Source: an uncultured Collinsella sp. (lineage in GTDB: Bacteria > Actinomycetota > Coriobacteriia > Coriobacteriales > Coriobacteriaceae). Taken from it: a DNA stretch of 11,780 bases. The position numbers and the translations under genes are program-made. The stretch covers positions 1-11,780 of the forward strand of contig CABUOA010000046.1 of the NCBI GenBank assembly GCA_902493145.1, in the 5' to 3' direction. This document shows, piece by piece, positions 6,307 to 11,780 of the stretch (positions are counted from its first letter, which is position 1; each line of letters starts with the position of its first letter). The notes under the pieces were generated by a model that ran no database searches, had not been told where the DNA came from, and worked only from the letters and a program-made list of their open reading frames with translations.

Positions 6307-7197
6307 TTAATCCACGCGCTTGTCGCCCATAAAGAAGAGCGCCACCGTACCAGGTCCGGTGTGTGAACCGATCAGAGTACCGATGTTATTGATCTCAATC
6401 TTGCCTTTAAGCTGCGGAACCTGTTCCTCAATCAGCACCGCAACGGCCTCGGCATCCTCGCGGCACGCCGAGTGCGACATGATGCACTTACCCGAATAAT
6501 CCGCACCGTCCTGCACGTGTGCCATCATGGTCTTAGCCATCTCGGAAATCGCGCGCTTCTTAGTGCGAATCTTCTCACGTGGCGACAGCTTACCTTCGCA
6601 ATCGACCGTCATAAGTGGGCAAATCTTAAGCGCCGTGCCGATAATCGCGCTCGCAGCCGAAATGCGACCGCCGCGCAGGTAGCTCGACAGATCGGTCGAG
6701 AAGAACCAGTGGTGCAGGTTGAGCTTGTGCTCCTCGATCCATGAAGCCGTCTCGTCGAGCGAAGCGCCGCTATCGCGAACGTCGGCGGCACATCCCGCCA
6801 GCAGGCCAAAGCCCGAAGACGCCGCCAGCGAATCGATGACGCGCACCTTGCCGCCCTGGGGATAGCGATCCGCGAGCATCTGCGCCGCAACGCAGGCCGA
6901 TCCATACGTGCCCGAAATACCCGATGACAACGTCAGGTGCAGCACGTCTTTACCCTCGGCAACAAACGGCTCCCAAAACTCCTCGTACTCACCCACGCTC
7001 ACCTGAGACGTCTTGGGCATGGCGCCCGCGGCAATCTGGGCAAAAAACTTGTCCGGCGTAATCGACTGATACAGATCGTCCGTATAGACAACATCGTCGA
7101 TCTCGTAATGAAAACACACGACAGGGATATTGCGCGACGCAAAGAACTCACGGGTTCGATCGGCGGCGGATTCACAGGTCAGGACAAAATCACTCAT
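6307..7197 (-). CDS. DegV family fatty-acid-binding protein
   Basis: The 296-residue protein matches DegV/FakB-type proteins, which bind a fatty acid and in some bacteria present it to a kinase (FakA) for acyl-phosphate formation and phospholipid synthesis. Visible family marks are TCESAADRT near the N-terminus (7-15), KTSQVS (62-67), LSSGISGTYGSA (90-101), IDS (121-123), GGRIS (176-180) and the C-terminal SHTGPGTVALFF (278-289). Length is normal for the family. ATG at 7197 is chosen because AAGGAG lies 6 nt upstream; an in-frame ATG at 7215 has no binding site and would put that sequence inside the coding region. No fakA is visible in the window. The ligand is inferred from the family only. 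The gene is convergent with the TIM-barrel gene and divergent from fbp. Confidence 0.92.
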   Translation of the reverse strand: MSDFVLTCESAADRTREFFASRNIPVVCFHYEIDDVVYTDDLYQSITPDKFFAQIAAGAMPKTSQVSVGEYEEFWEPFVAEGKDVLHLTLSSGISGTYGSACVAAQMLADRYPQGGKVRVIDSLAASSGFGLLAGCAADVRDSGASLDETASWIEEHKLNLHHWFFSTDLSSYLRGGRISAASAIIGTALKICPLMTVDCEGKLSPREKIRTKKRAISEMAKTMMAHVQDGADYSGKCIMSHSACREDAEAVAVLIEEQVPQLKGKIEINNIGTLIGSHTGPGTVALFFMGDKRVD

Positions 7198-7225
7198 ATG
7201 AGGCTCCTTACTCATTGCTGCGCAA

Positions 7226-7231
7226 ATTATC
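7226..7231 (-). promoter_or_regulatory. Possible -10 element of degV
   Basis: On the minus strand the sequence reads GATAAT, five of six matches to TATAAT. It lies 28 bp before the degV ATG, giving a leader of about 20 nt that still contains the AAGGAG site. No good -35 is found at 16-18 bp. Confidence 0.4.
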
Positions 7232-7460
7232 GCACAGTGAGCCTACATACGGTACATATGTCCACTATTTACCAAATCGAACCAAAAATAGCGAACATCT
7301 TTACCACCATCGTCTCCACCGGCCCCACGCATTAATATCTGAGAAAACACCCTCTGTCGTCTCCACTCAACCGCCATATCTACCTCAACTAAATCGATTT
7401 ACCAAACCGTTCAGCCGACAATTCAGCCGCTGGCGCAAAATCGAAACAAAAGCGGCGCAT

Positions 7461-7490
7461 ACTGATAAACGTTTGACGCTGTTTATCAGT
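7461..7490. promoter_or_regulatory. Perfect 10+10 bp dyad upstream of fbp, candidate operator or leader hairpin
   Basis: ACTGATAAAC (7461-7470) and GTTTATCAGT (7481-7490) are exact reverse complements separated by 10 bp, so the half-site centres are 20 bp apart, about two helical turns. The arms are AT-rich, unlike the surrounding genome. The dyad ends 27 bp before the fbp ATG. GATAAA in the left arm could be part of a -10 element, which would put the dyad across the transcription start, a classic repressor position. TTTT follows at 7488-7493, so a weak RNA hairpin is the alternative. Confidence 0.55.
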
Positions 7491-7517
7491 TTTACCAGCT
7501 CCATCGGAAGGTGTTTC

Positions 7518-9434
7518 ATGGTCGCATTCGATCGCAACCCGCAAGACTTTAAGTATCTGCGCCTGCTGTCGAGACAGTTCCCCACCGAGCAATCCGCGTT
7601 TACCGAGATCATCAATCTCTCAGCCATCCTCAACCTGCCCAAAGGCACCGAGCATTTTATGAGCGACGTGCATGGCGAGTACGAGGCCTTTATGCACATC
7701 CTCAACAACTGCTCGGGCGTCGTGCGCGAGCATGTCGACGAGATTTTTGGCGACACGCTCACCTTTGACGAAAAGGGCGAGCTGTGCACGCTCATCTACT
7801 ACCCGCACGAGAAGATCGAGCTGGTCCGCAGCCAGCGCGAGGATTCGCCCACCTGGTACAAAACGATGCTTGACCAGCTCATCATGGTCGCTCGTTCGCT
7901 TTCAAGCCGCTACACCCGCTCCAAGGTTCGTAAGGCCATCCCACGCGATTACGCCTACATCATCGACGAGCTGCTACACACGCATCCGGATGAGAACAAC
8001 TATCGTGTGCGCTATCACGAGCGCATCGTGGAGTCCATCCTGGAGACCGCAAGCGCCGACGACTTTATCGAGTCGCTCGCCTCGCTCATCAAGCGCCTGG
8101 CCGTCGACCACCTGCACCTGGTGGGCGACATCTTCGACCGCGGCGGCGGCGCGGCCAAGATTATGGACCGTCTGCTCACCTACCATTCACTCGACATCCA
8201 GTGGGGCAACCACGACCTGCTGTGGATGGGCGCTGCGGCCGGTGAGCCCGCCTGCATCGCCACGGTGCTGCGCAACAACCTACGCTACGACAACTACGAG
8301 ATCCTGGAGAACGACTACGGCATCTCGCTGCGTGAGCTTGTCGCCTTTGCCGATGCCACCTACACCGCCGGTGAGTCCATCACCCCGCTGATCAAGGCCA
8401 TCAACGTCCTACTCTTTAAGCTCGAGGGCCAGATTATCCAGCGCCATCCCGAGTTCGACATGACCGACCGCCTGTTACTCGACAAGATCGATCACGACAC
8501 CGGCACGGTCACGCTCGCCGACGGCAGCGTGTGGCCGCTCACGACCAACGACTTCCCCACCGTCGACCCGACGGACCCCTATACGCTCACGTCTCAGGAG
8601 CAGCACATCATCGACAAGCTCGTGTCCGAGTTTGTCACCGCCGATCACCTGCATCGCCATATCGATTTCCTCTATTCCCACGGCTCGATGTACAAGGTCG
8701 CCAACGGCAACCTGCTGTTCCATGGCTGCGTGCCGCTCAACGAAGACGGCACCTTTAGCAGCATGAACTGCCTGGGCACCTGGCACGCTGGCCGCGATTA
8801 TCTCGATTTTTGCGACCACATCGCCCGCCGCGCCTGGCGCGTGGGCGACCGCGACGCTCTCGACTGGATGTGGTACCTGTGGATTGGCTTTAACTCACCC
8901 GCCAGCGGACGCCTGGTGCGCACCTTTGAGCGCGCCTATATCGCCGATAAGAGCACCTGGGTCGAGCCGATGGACCCGTACTTTACGCTTACCAAGTCGC
9001 CCTCGGTCTGCGATGACATCATGCGCGAGTTTGGCGTCGCGCCCATGGCATGCTCACCGACCGGTCACATCATCAACGGCCACACGCCCGTTAAAACCAC
9101 CAAGGGCGAGCAGCCCATCCGCGCCGAGGGCAAGCTGCTGGTCATCGATGGCGGCTTCTGCCGCGCTTACCATCCCAAGACGGGTATCGCCGGCTATACG
9201 CTCATCTCGAGCTCGCGCGGCTGCCGCCTCAAGTCGCACCGGGCCTTTACGACGGTTGCCGAGGCACTCACGCGCAACGTGGACATCGAAAGCGAGACCA
9301 ACCGTTTTGACCAAGCAGACCGTCGCCGCATGGTGAGCGACACCGATGCTGGCGCCAAGATTCGCAGCCAGATCCAGGATCTGCGCCAGCTGCTCGATGC
9401 ATATAGAAACGGTGCTATCGAGGAGCGCGTCTAG
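7518..9434 (+). CDS. fbp: Fructose-1,6-bisphosphatase, class III
   Basis: Hydrolyses fructose 1,6-bisphosphate to fructose 6-phosphate in gluconeogenesis; cytoplasmic. The 638-residue product has the size and layout of the class III enzymes of Firmicutes and Coriobacteria, which belong to the metallophosphatase superfamily. Metal-binding and catalytic motifs seen are SDVHGEYEA (49-57), GDIFDRG (203-209), GNHD (230-233), LFHG (400-403), INGHTPVK (519-526) and VIDGGF (542-547). The start at 7518 follows GGAAGG (7506-7511) by 6 nt and gives the familiar beginning with LRLLSRQFP at 14-22. The frame is open further upstream, but that region is AT-rich, has no binding site and contains the dyad, so a longer protein is unlikely. 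The dyad at 7461-7490 suggests regulated expression. A GtrA gene follows after 78 bp with no clear terminator, so read-through is possible. Confidence 0.96.
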   Translation: MVAFDRNPQDFKYLRLLSRQFPTEQSAFTEIINLSAILNLPKGTEHFMSDVHGEYEAFMHILNNCSGVVREHVDEIFGDTLTFDEKGELCTLIYYPHEKIELVRSQREDSPTWYKTMLDQLIMVARSLSSRYTRSKVRKAIPRDYAYIIDELLHTHPDENNYRVRYHERIVESILETASADDFIESLASLIKRLAVDHLHLVGDIFDRGGGAAKIMDRLLTYHSLDIQWGNHDLLWMGAAAGEPACIATVLRNNLRYDNYEILENDYGISLRELVAFADATYTAGESITPLIKAINVLLFKLEGQIIQRHPEFDMTDRLLLDKIDHDTGTVTLADGSVWPLTTNDFPTVDPTDPYTLTSQEQHIIDKLVSEFVTADHLHRHIDFLYSHGSMYKVANGNLLFHGCVPLNEDGTFSSMNCLGTWHAGRDYLDFCDHIARRAWRVGDRDALDWMWYLWIGFNSPASGRLVRTFERAYIADKSTWVEPMDPYFTLTKSPSVCDDIMREFGVAPMACSPTGHIINGHTPVKTTKGEQPIRAEGKLLVIDGGFCRAYHPKTGIAGYTLISSSRGCRLKSHRAFTTVAEALTRNVDIESETNRFDQADRRRMVSDTDAGAKIRSQIQDLRQLLDAYRNGAIEERV

Positions 9435-9512
9435 CCCCACCCGCGGGGATTGGCTAAACTTGCTGAGTTTGTCATCCCCACGGCGTCCCGGCGCCACCCT
9501 AAGGCAGGTACC

Positions 9513-9908
9513 ATGCAAAAGCTCCTTGCGCAGATCATGAAATTTGGCGTCGTCGGTGTCATTGCCACGGTTATCGACTTTGGCATTATGAATCTGCTCC
9601 ACTACGGTCTGGGCCTTAACATCCTAATCGCCAACACCAGCGGCTTTATCATCTCACTCATCTTTAACTACCTCGCAAGCATGAAATACGTGTTTGCGCA
9701 CAAGGAAGGCATAAGCCGCCGCCGCGAGTTCATTATCTTTGTCGTGCTGTCCGTGATCGGCCTGGCACTCAACGACGGTATCGTGTTGACACTCAACGCC
9801 GGCCTGGGACTCGAGGCCAATATCGCCAAGATCTGCGCCACCGCGCTTGTCATGGTCTACAACTTTGTGACCCGAAAGATCTTCCTGGAAGGCGACGAGA
9901 CCAAGTAA
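9513..9908 (+). CDS. GtrA family membrane protein (first of two)
   Basis: The 131-residue protein has four hydrophobic segments, about residues 10-30, 36-55, 73-93 and 104-120, the usual GtrA architecture. GtrA-like proteins are thought to help move lipid-linked sugars across the membrane for cell-surface glycan modification. Family features are KFGVVGVIATVIDFG near the start, FNYLASMKYVF (51-61) between the first two helix pairs, and a C-terminal YNFVTRKIFLE (116-126). The ATG at 9513 is preferred over a TTG at 9450: AAGG ends 8 nt before it, and the extra 21 residues from TTG are not membrane-like. It lies 78 bp after fbp. A related copy follows 218 bp downstream. No glycosyltransferase is in view, so the sugar and acceptor are unknown. 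Confidence 0.87.
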   Translation: MQKLLAQIMKFGVVGVIATVIDFGIMNLLHYGLGLNILIANTSGFIISLIFNYLASMKYVFAHKEGISRRREFIIFVVLSVIGLALNDGIVLTLNAGLGLEANIAKICATALVMVYNFVTRKIFLEGDETK

Positions 9909-9933
9909 CTCGCAACCTTACAGCTTTACGATG

Positions 9934-9977
9934 CCCACGGATGACGCGCGTCGAGCGCTGTGTTGTTCGTGGGTTTT
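9934..9977 (+). terminator. Weak candidate terminator after the first GtrA gene
   Basis: CCCACG (9934-9939) pairs with CGTGGG (9968-9973) and TTTT follows. The 28 nt between the arms contain the 10 bp palindrome GACGCGCGTC (9943-9952), which can form its own pairing. The stem is short and the loop long, so the call is tentative. Confidence 0.3.
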
Positions 9978-9990
9978 GCTCGTTTACGGG

Positions 9991-10029
9991 CAAATTTTCA
10001 ACGTTTGCGGATTAGCTCTTGAAAATTTG
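9991..10029. repeat. Perfect 11 bp inverted repeat between the GtrA genes
   Basis: CAAATTTTCAA (9991-10001) and TTGAAAATTTG (10019-10029) are exact reverse complements around a 17 nt spacer. The arms are very AT-rich in a GC-rich genome. TTGAAA in the right arm resembles a -35 box and TATAGT (10039-10044) a -10, but they are only 14 bp apart, shorter than normal. It may be an operator for the second GtrA gene. The repeated CGTTT(A/G)CGG at 9981-9989 and 10002-10010 flanks the left arm. Confidence 0.55.
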
Positions 10030-10038
10030 GCGAGTTCG

Positions 10039-10044
10039 TATAGT
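10039..10044 (+). promoter_or_regulatory. Possible -10 element for the second GtrA gene
   Basis: TATAGT matches TATAAT at five of six positions and would start transcription near 10051, giving a leader of about 75 nt before the GTG start. The nearest -35-like hexamer, TTGAAA at 10019, is 14 bp upstream, which is short. Confidence 0.3.
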
Positions 10045-10126
10045 TCTTGGCAAAGACCTTACGTTTCCCTTGCAAAAGCTCTAAAGTATCCTCTGCTCGA
10101 TTTATCAACGCATTGGATGTGATTAC

Positions 10127-10534
10127 GTGCGCAAGGCACTGGCACAACCTCATACCAAGCAGTTCCTCAAGTTCGCTGTCGTGGGCCTTATCTCCTTTGG
10201 CATCGACTGGGGTATGCTCATTGCGCTCGTCGAGCTGTTTCACCTCGACTTTTTGATGAGCACCACGGTCTCGTTTACCACCTCCGTTGTGGTCAACTAC
10301 TGGCTCAGCATGAAGTACGTGTTCGACCATCGCGAGGGCATGAGCCGCAAGCGCGAGTTCACGATCTTCACTATCCTGTCGGTGATCGGCCTGGGCCTCA
10401 ACGACCTGTACATGTTTGTGGGCGTCACGTTTTTGAGCATCGGCTACCAGGCCATGAAGGCCATCGCCACGTTCCTCGTCACCTGGTACAACTACTTCAG
10501 CCGCCGCTTCTTCCTCGAGGGCGCACGGTCGTAG
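10127..10534 (+). CDS. GtrA family membrane protein (second of two)
   Basis: The 135-residue, four-helix protein is paralogous to the gene just upstream. Shared blocks include SMKYVF then H-x-EG-x-SR (61-74) and LSVIGLxLND (84-93). By eye about half of the residues are identical over the first 80 aligned positions, and the C-terminal YN-x2-x-R-x-FLEG is shared too. The expected role is that of GtrA proteins, assisting transfer of lipid-linked sugars across the membrane for surface polysaccharide or teichoic-type glycans. It begins with GTG at 10127; only a weak GGA lies 9 nt upstream, and no ATG is available before the conserved KFAVVG block (15-20). It may be transcribed from its own promoter in the AT-rich spacer and is closed by the strong terminator at 10561. 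Two adjacent members may form a pair, or may be a simple duplication that has diverged. Confidence 0.87.
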   Translation: MRKALAQPHTKQFLKFAVVGLISFGIDWGMLIALVELFHLDFLMSTTVSFTTSVVVNYWLSMKYVFDHREGMSRKREFTIFTILSVIGLGLNDLYMFVGVTFLSIGYQAMKAIATFLVTWYNYFSRRFFLEGARS

Positions 10535-10560
10535 TCGATTCGCTATTTGCTTGAATGTAT

Positions 10561-10594
10561 AACCGGTTGGAATTCCCATTCCAACCGGTTTTTT
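10561..10594 (+). terminator. Strong intrinsic terminator after the second GtrA gene
   Basis: AACCGGTTGGAAT (10561-10573) pairs perfectly over 13 bp with ATTCCAACCGGTT (10578-10590) around a 4 nt loop, and is followed by a T-run (10589-10594). It begins 26 bp after the stop codon. The other strand lacks a T-run, so it is directional. Confidence 0.95.
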
Positions 10595-10633
10595 GTTTGC
10601 CGAGAGACCCGGCGACCCAATCCCATTCACATG

Positions 10634-10670
10634 AAAAACGGGCGGCCCGGATGTTTGTCCGAACCGCCCG
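10634..10670 (-). terminator. Intrinsic terminator of the DUF4430 gene
   Basis: Read on the minus strand, CGGGCGG (from 10670) pairs with CCGCCCG (to 10639). An inner CGGA/TCCG stem is separated by a small internal loop and TTTTT follows (10638-10634). It ends the leftward surface-protein unit 24 bp after the DUF4430 stop and sits back to back with the GtrA terminator. Confidence 0.9.
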
Positions 10671-10693
10671 TCTGGCACGCTATGTCGAGGCCT

Positions 10694-11587
10694 CTAGCCT
10701 GTAACGTAATACCAGACCACGTTGTCGCCATTGGAGAGAACGTAGTTACTGCAGGCCGTCATGGGCGTTGTGCCGTTGACGGAGTACATCCAGCCGCTCG
10801 TGCCACCGTACTGCTTCTCGGCCAAACCACCAATCGCGGAGACATACGTGCCGTACGACGAGCCATGTGCGTTAACGGAAAGGCCCAGCGCGCACAGGGC
10901 ATCATAGACGGTAGCGCCTTCGTTAAAGGTAAAGGTGCCACCAGAAGACACAGGATTGCCCACAGCGCTCGATGTGACCGAAACCGTCACTGTTACGTAG
11001 CTGGACTCCTGCGAGCCGCTCTGGCCGCCCGAGGAGGCGTTTCCACCATTAGAGGATGAGGCTCCATCAGACGACTGGCCACCGCCAGACGCATTGGAAG
11101 TATCACCGGCTCCCGTATTTTGGGCAGCGGATTTATCGCCAGACTTCTTGCCGTCCTGGTCCTCGGACTTCTTGTTATCCGAGTTCTTGTCCGATTCCTT
11201 GTTTGAAGACTCGGAATCGTCCTTGGACTTGGACTCATCAGAATGCTTGGACTCATCTTTTGCGTCATTCGATGACTTGGAATCCTTGGAACTGGCCTCG
11301 TCCGAAGTCGTAGTCGAGCCAGACACCTTGGTGTCCTTGGTGACGACGCTCTCCCCCGTCACGGTCTGAATGATCCAGTCGATGGACCAGGCACCGCTCT
11401 CGGAAGGATGGACGAAACCCAGCGAGACGACGATCAGAATGGTGCACGCGGCAGTCAGGACGCCGAGGAGCGTCTTGCGACGAGGGGCGGACGCCGCCGA
11501 AGCGGCGCCCTGTTGCTTTGCTTCGTCGAACTGAATGAACGAGGAATCTGGTTGCTTGGGGTCAGCGTCCTTGGATTTATTGGACAC
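10694..11587 (-). CDS. DUF4430 domain surface protein with N-terminal membrane anchor
   Basis: The 297-residue protein, counted from GTG at 11587, has a cytoplasmic N-terminus of about 37 residues, a transmembrane helix at about 41-60, a long Ser/Lys/Asp/Glu-rich then Gly/Ser/Asn-rich linker at about 85-195, and a C-terminal DUF4430 domain at about 197-297. The domain shows GATVYDAL (224-231), a GWMYSVNG segment (265-272) and GDNVVWYYV (287-295). DUF4430 resembles the C-terminal domain of transcobalamin/intrinsic factor, so ligand capture outside the cell is a possible role; cobalamin itself is only a guess. The linker looks like a spacer across the cell wall. GTG at 11587 follows AGGTGA by 5 nt; GTG at 11596 abuts the upstream stop and has no binding site of its own. 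The stop of the upstream surface protein overlaps this binding site, indicating co-translation. Confidence 0.85.
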   Translation of the reverse strand: MSNKSKDADPKQPDSSFIQFDEAKQQGAASAASAPRRKTLLGVLTAACTILIVVSLGFVHPSESGAWSIDWIIQTVTGESVVTKDTKVSGSTTTSDEASSKDSKSSNDAKDESKHSDESKSKDDSESSNKESDKNSDNKKSEDQDGKKSGDKSAAQNTGAGDTSNASGGGQSSDGASSSNGGNASSGGQSGSQESSYVTVTVSVTSSAVGNPVSSGGTFTFNEGATVYDALCALGLSVNAHGSSYGTYVSAIGGLAEKQYGGTSGWMYSVNGTTPMTACSNYVLSNGDNVVWYYVTG

Positions 11588-11596
11588 AGCCCTCAC

Positions 11597-11780
11597 CTAC
11601 CGACGTTTGGTGAACACGAACACGCCGACGATGGCGAGACCGATGACGCCGGCGGCAACGCCAACAATGGCGAGCGGGTTGGTGCCAGTCTCCTGCTCGG
11701 AAGCACCAGAGGACTTCTTAGCAGTGGTCGTGGAAGCAGCACCCGTATCGGACTTGGAATCGGACTTCTTGTCGGACTTG
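11597..11780 (-). CDS. C-terminal end of a membrane-anchored surface protein, sorting-signal-like tail
   Basis: Only the last 60 residues are in the window; the gene enters from the right edge. They consist of a Lys/Ser/Asp-rich linker with repeated KSD units (1-11), a Thr/Ser/Ala segment, then EQETGTNP (28-35), a hydrophobic helix (36-56) and a terminal basic KRR. This is the layout of a Gram-positive cell-wall sorting signal, but the pentapeptide is EQETG where LPxTG is expected. The protein may be a non-canonical sortase substrate or may simply stay anchored by its C-terminal helix. It lies directly upstream of the DUF4430 gene with a few bases between stop and start, and has the same type of linker, so the two probably work as a pair. 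The missing N-terminal part must hold the functional domain, so no function can be given. Confidence 0.8.
   Translation of the reverse strand, partial: KSDKKSDSKSDTGAASTTTAKKSSGASEQETGTNPLAIVGVAAGVIGLAIVGVFVFTKRR

Larger units (their letters stand above)
7216..7517. other. Intergenic region between divergent degV and fbp
   Basis: This stretch of about 300 bp is clearly more AT-rich than the flanking genes and holds no gene I can support, although the fbp reading frame stays open through it. It contains the probable degV -10, an ACATATGT palindrome (7254-7261), an 8 bp direct repeat TTCAGCCG (7410-7417 and 7422-7429) and the perfect dyad at 7461-7490 described separately. Confidence 0.6.

Noticed and set aside
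7215..7517. N-terminal extension of Fbp by about 100 residues
   Set aside because: The stretch is AT-rich, has no start with a ribosome binding site, overlaps the degV promoter region and contains the dyad; the start at 7518 gives the normal protein.
9432..9470. Possible terminator between fbp and the first GtrA gene
   Set aside because: TAGCC/GGCTA and AAACT/AGTTT pairings exist but stems are only 5 bp and no T-run follows, so termination cannot be supported.
9931..10122. 63-codon open frame ending just before the second GtrA gene
   Set aside because: No Shine-Dalgarno sequence, base composition of non-coding DNA, no recognisable protein features, and it runs through the inverted repeat and the promoter-like sequence.
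11161..11345. Repetitive Ser/Lys/Asp coding region as a possible CRISPR or tandem repeat
   Set aside because: The repetition is codon-level low complexity from a linker; units are irregular in length and spacing and are fully explained by the coding frame.

Overview
The window looks like chromosomal DNA from a Coriobacteriia actinomycete, most probably Collinsella or a close relative. This rests on high GC coding DNA with strong C/G preference at third codon positions, frequent GTG starts, and a gene set recalled from gut Coriobacteriia: QueH-type queuosine synthesis, class III fructose-1,6-bisphosphatase, DegV and DUF4430 surface proteins. The assignment is by recognition; no database was searched. 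No tRNA, rRNA, CRISPR array, insertion sequence or phage gene was seen.

Layout. (1) Positions 1-1326, minus strand: an operon-like run of a DUF3267 HExxH membrane protein, queH, and the 5' end of queA, which runs off the left edge. QueA and QueH catalyse the last two steps of queuosine-tRNA synthesis. (2) Positions 1459-4749, plus strand: a divergent methionyl-tRNA-synthetase-like class I ligase followed 36 bp later by an RsmB/NOP-type RNA m5C methyltransferase, so both genes act on RNA. (3) Positions 4774-4944, minus strand: a 56-residue single-pass membrane protein with a good ribosome binding site, convergent with the methyltransferase gene. (4) Positions 5135-6226, plus strand: a TIM-barrel-like conserved protein with long terminal extensions and an apparently leaderless start, closed by a good intrinsic terminator. 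(5) Positions 6307-7197, minus strand: a DegV fatty-acid-binding protein. (6) Positions 7518-9434, plus strand: class III fbp, preceded by a perfect 10+10 bp dyad. (7) Positions 9513-10534, plus strand: two tandem GtrA-family membrane proteins separated by an AT-rich spacer with a perfect 11+11 bp inverted repeat, closed by a strong terminator. (8) Positions 10634-11780, minus strand: a surface-protein pair made of a C-terminally anchored protein (only its last 60 residues are present) and a DUF4430 protein anchored by its N-terminus, closed by its own terminator.

How the parts work together. Regions 1 and 2 concern tRNA/rRNA modification and charging. Fbp supplies gluconeogenic flux. DegV, GtrA, DUF3267 and the small protein act at or near the membrane. 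The DUF4430 pair sits at the cell surface, where a ligand-capture role (possibly a cobalamin-like ligand, from the domain's resemblance to transcobalamin) is conceivable but unproven. Most of the window is ordinary core chromosome. The least conventional items are the synthetase-like paralog with altered motifs, the EQETG sorting-signal-like tail, the unannotated small membrane protein, two promoter-proximal dyads and the Shine-Dalgarno-less starts.
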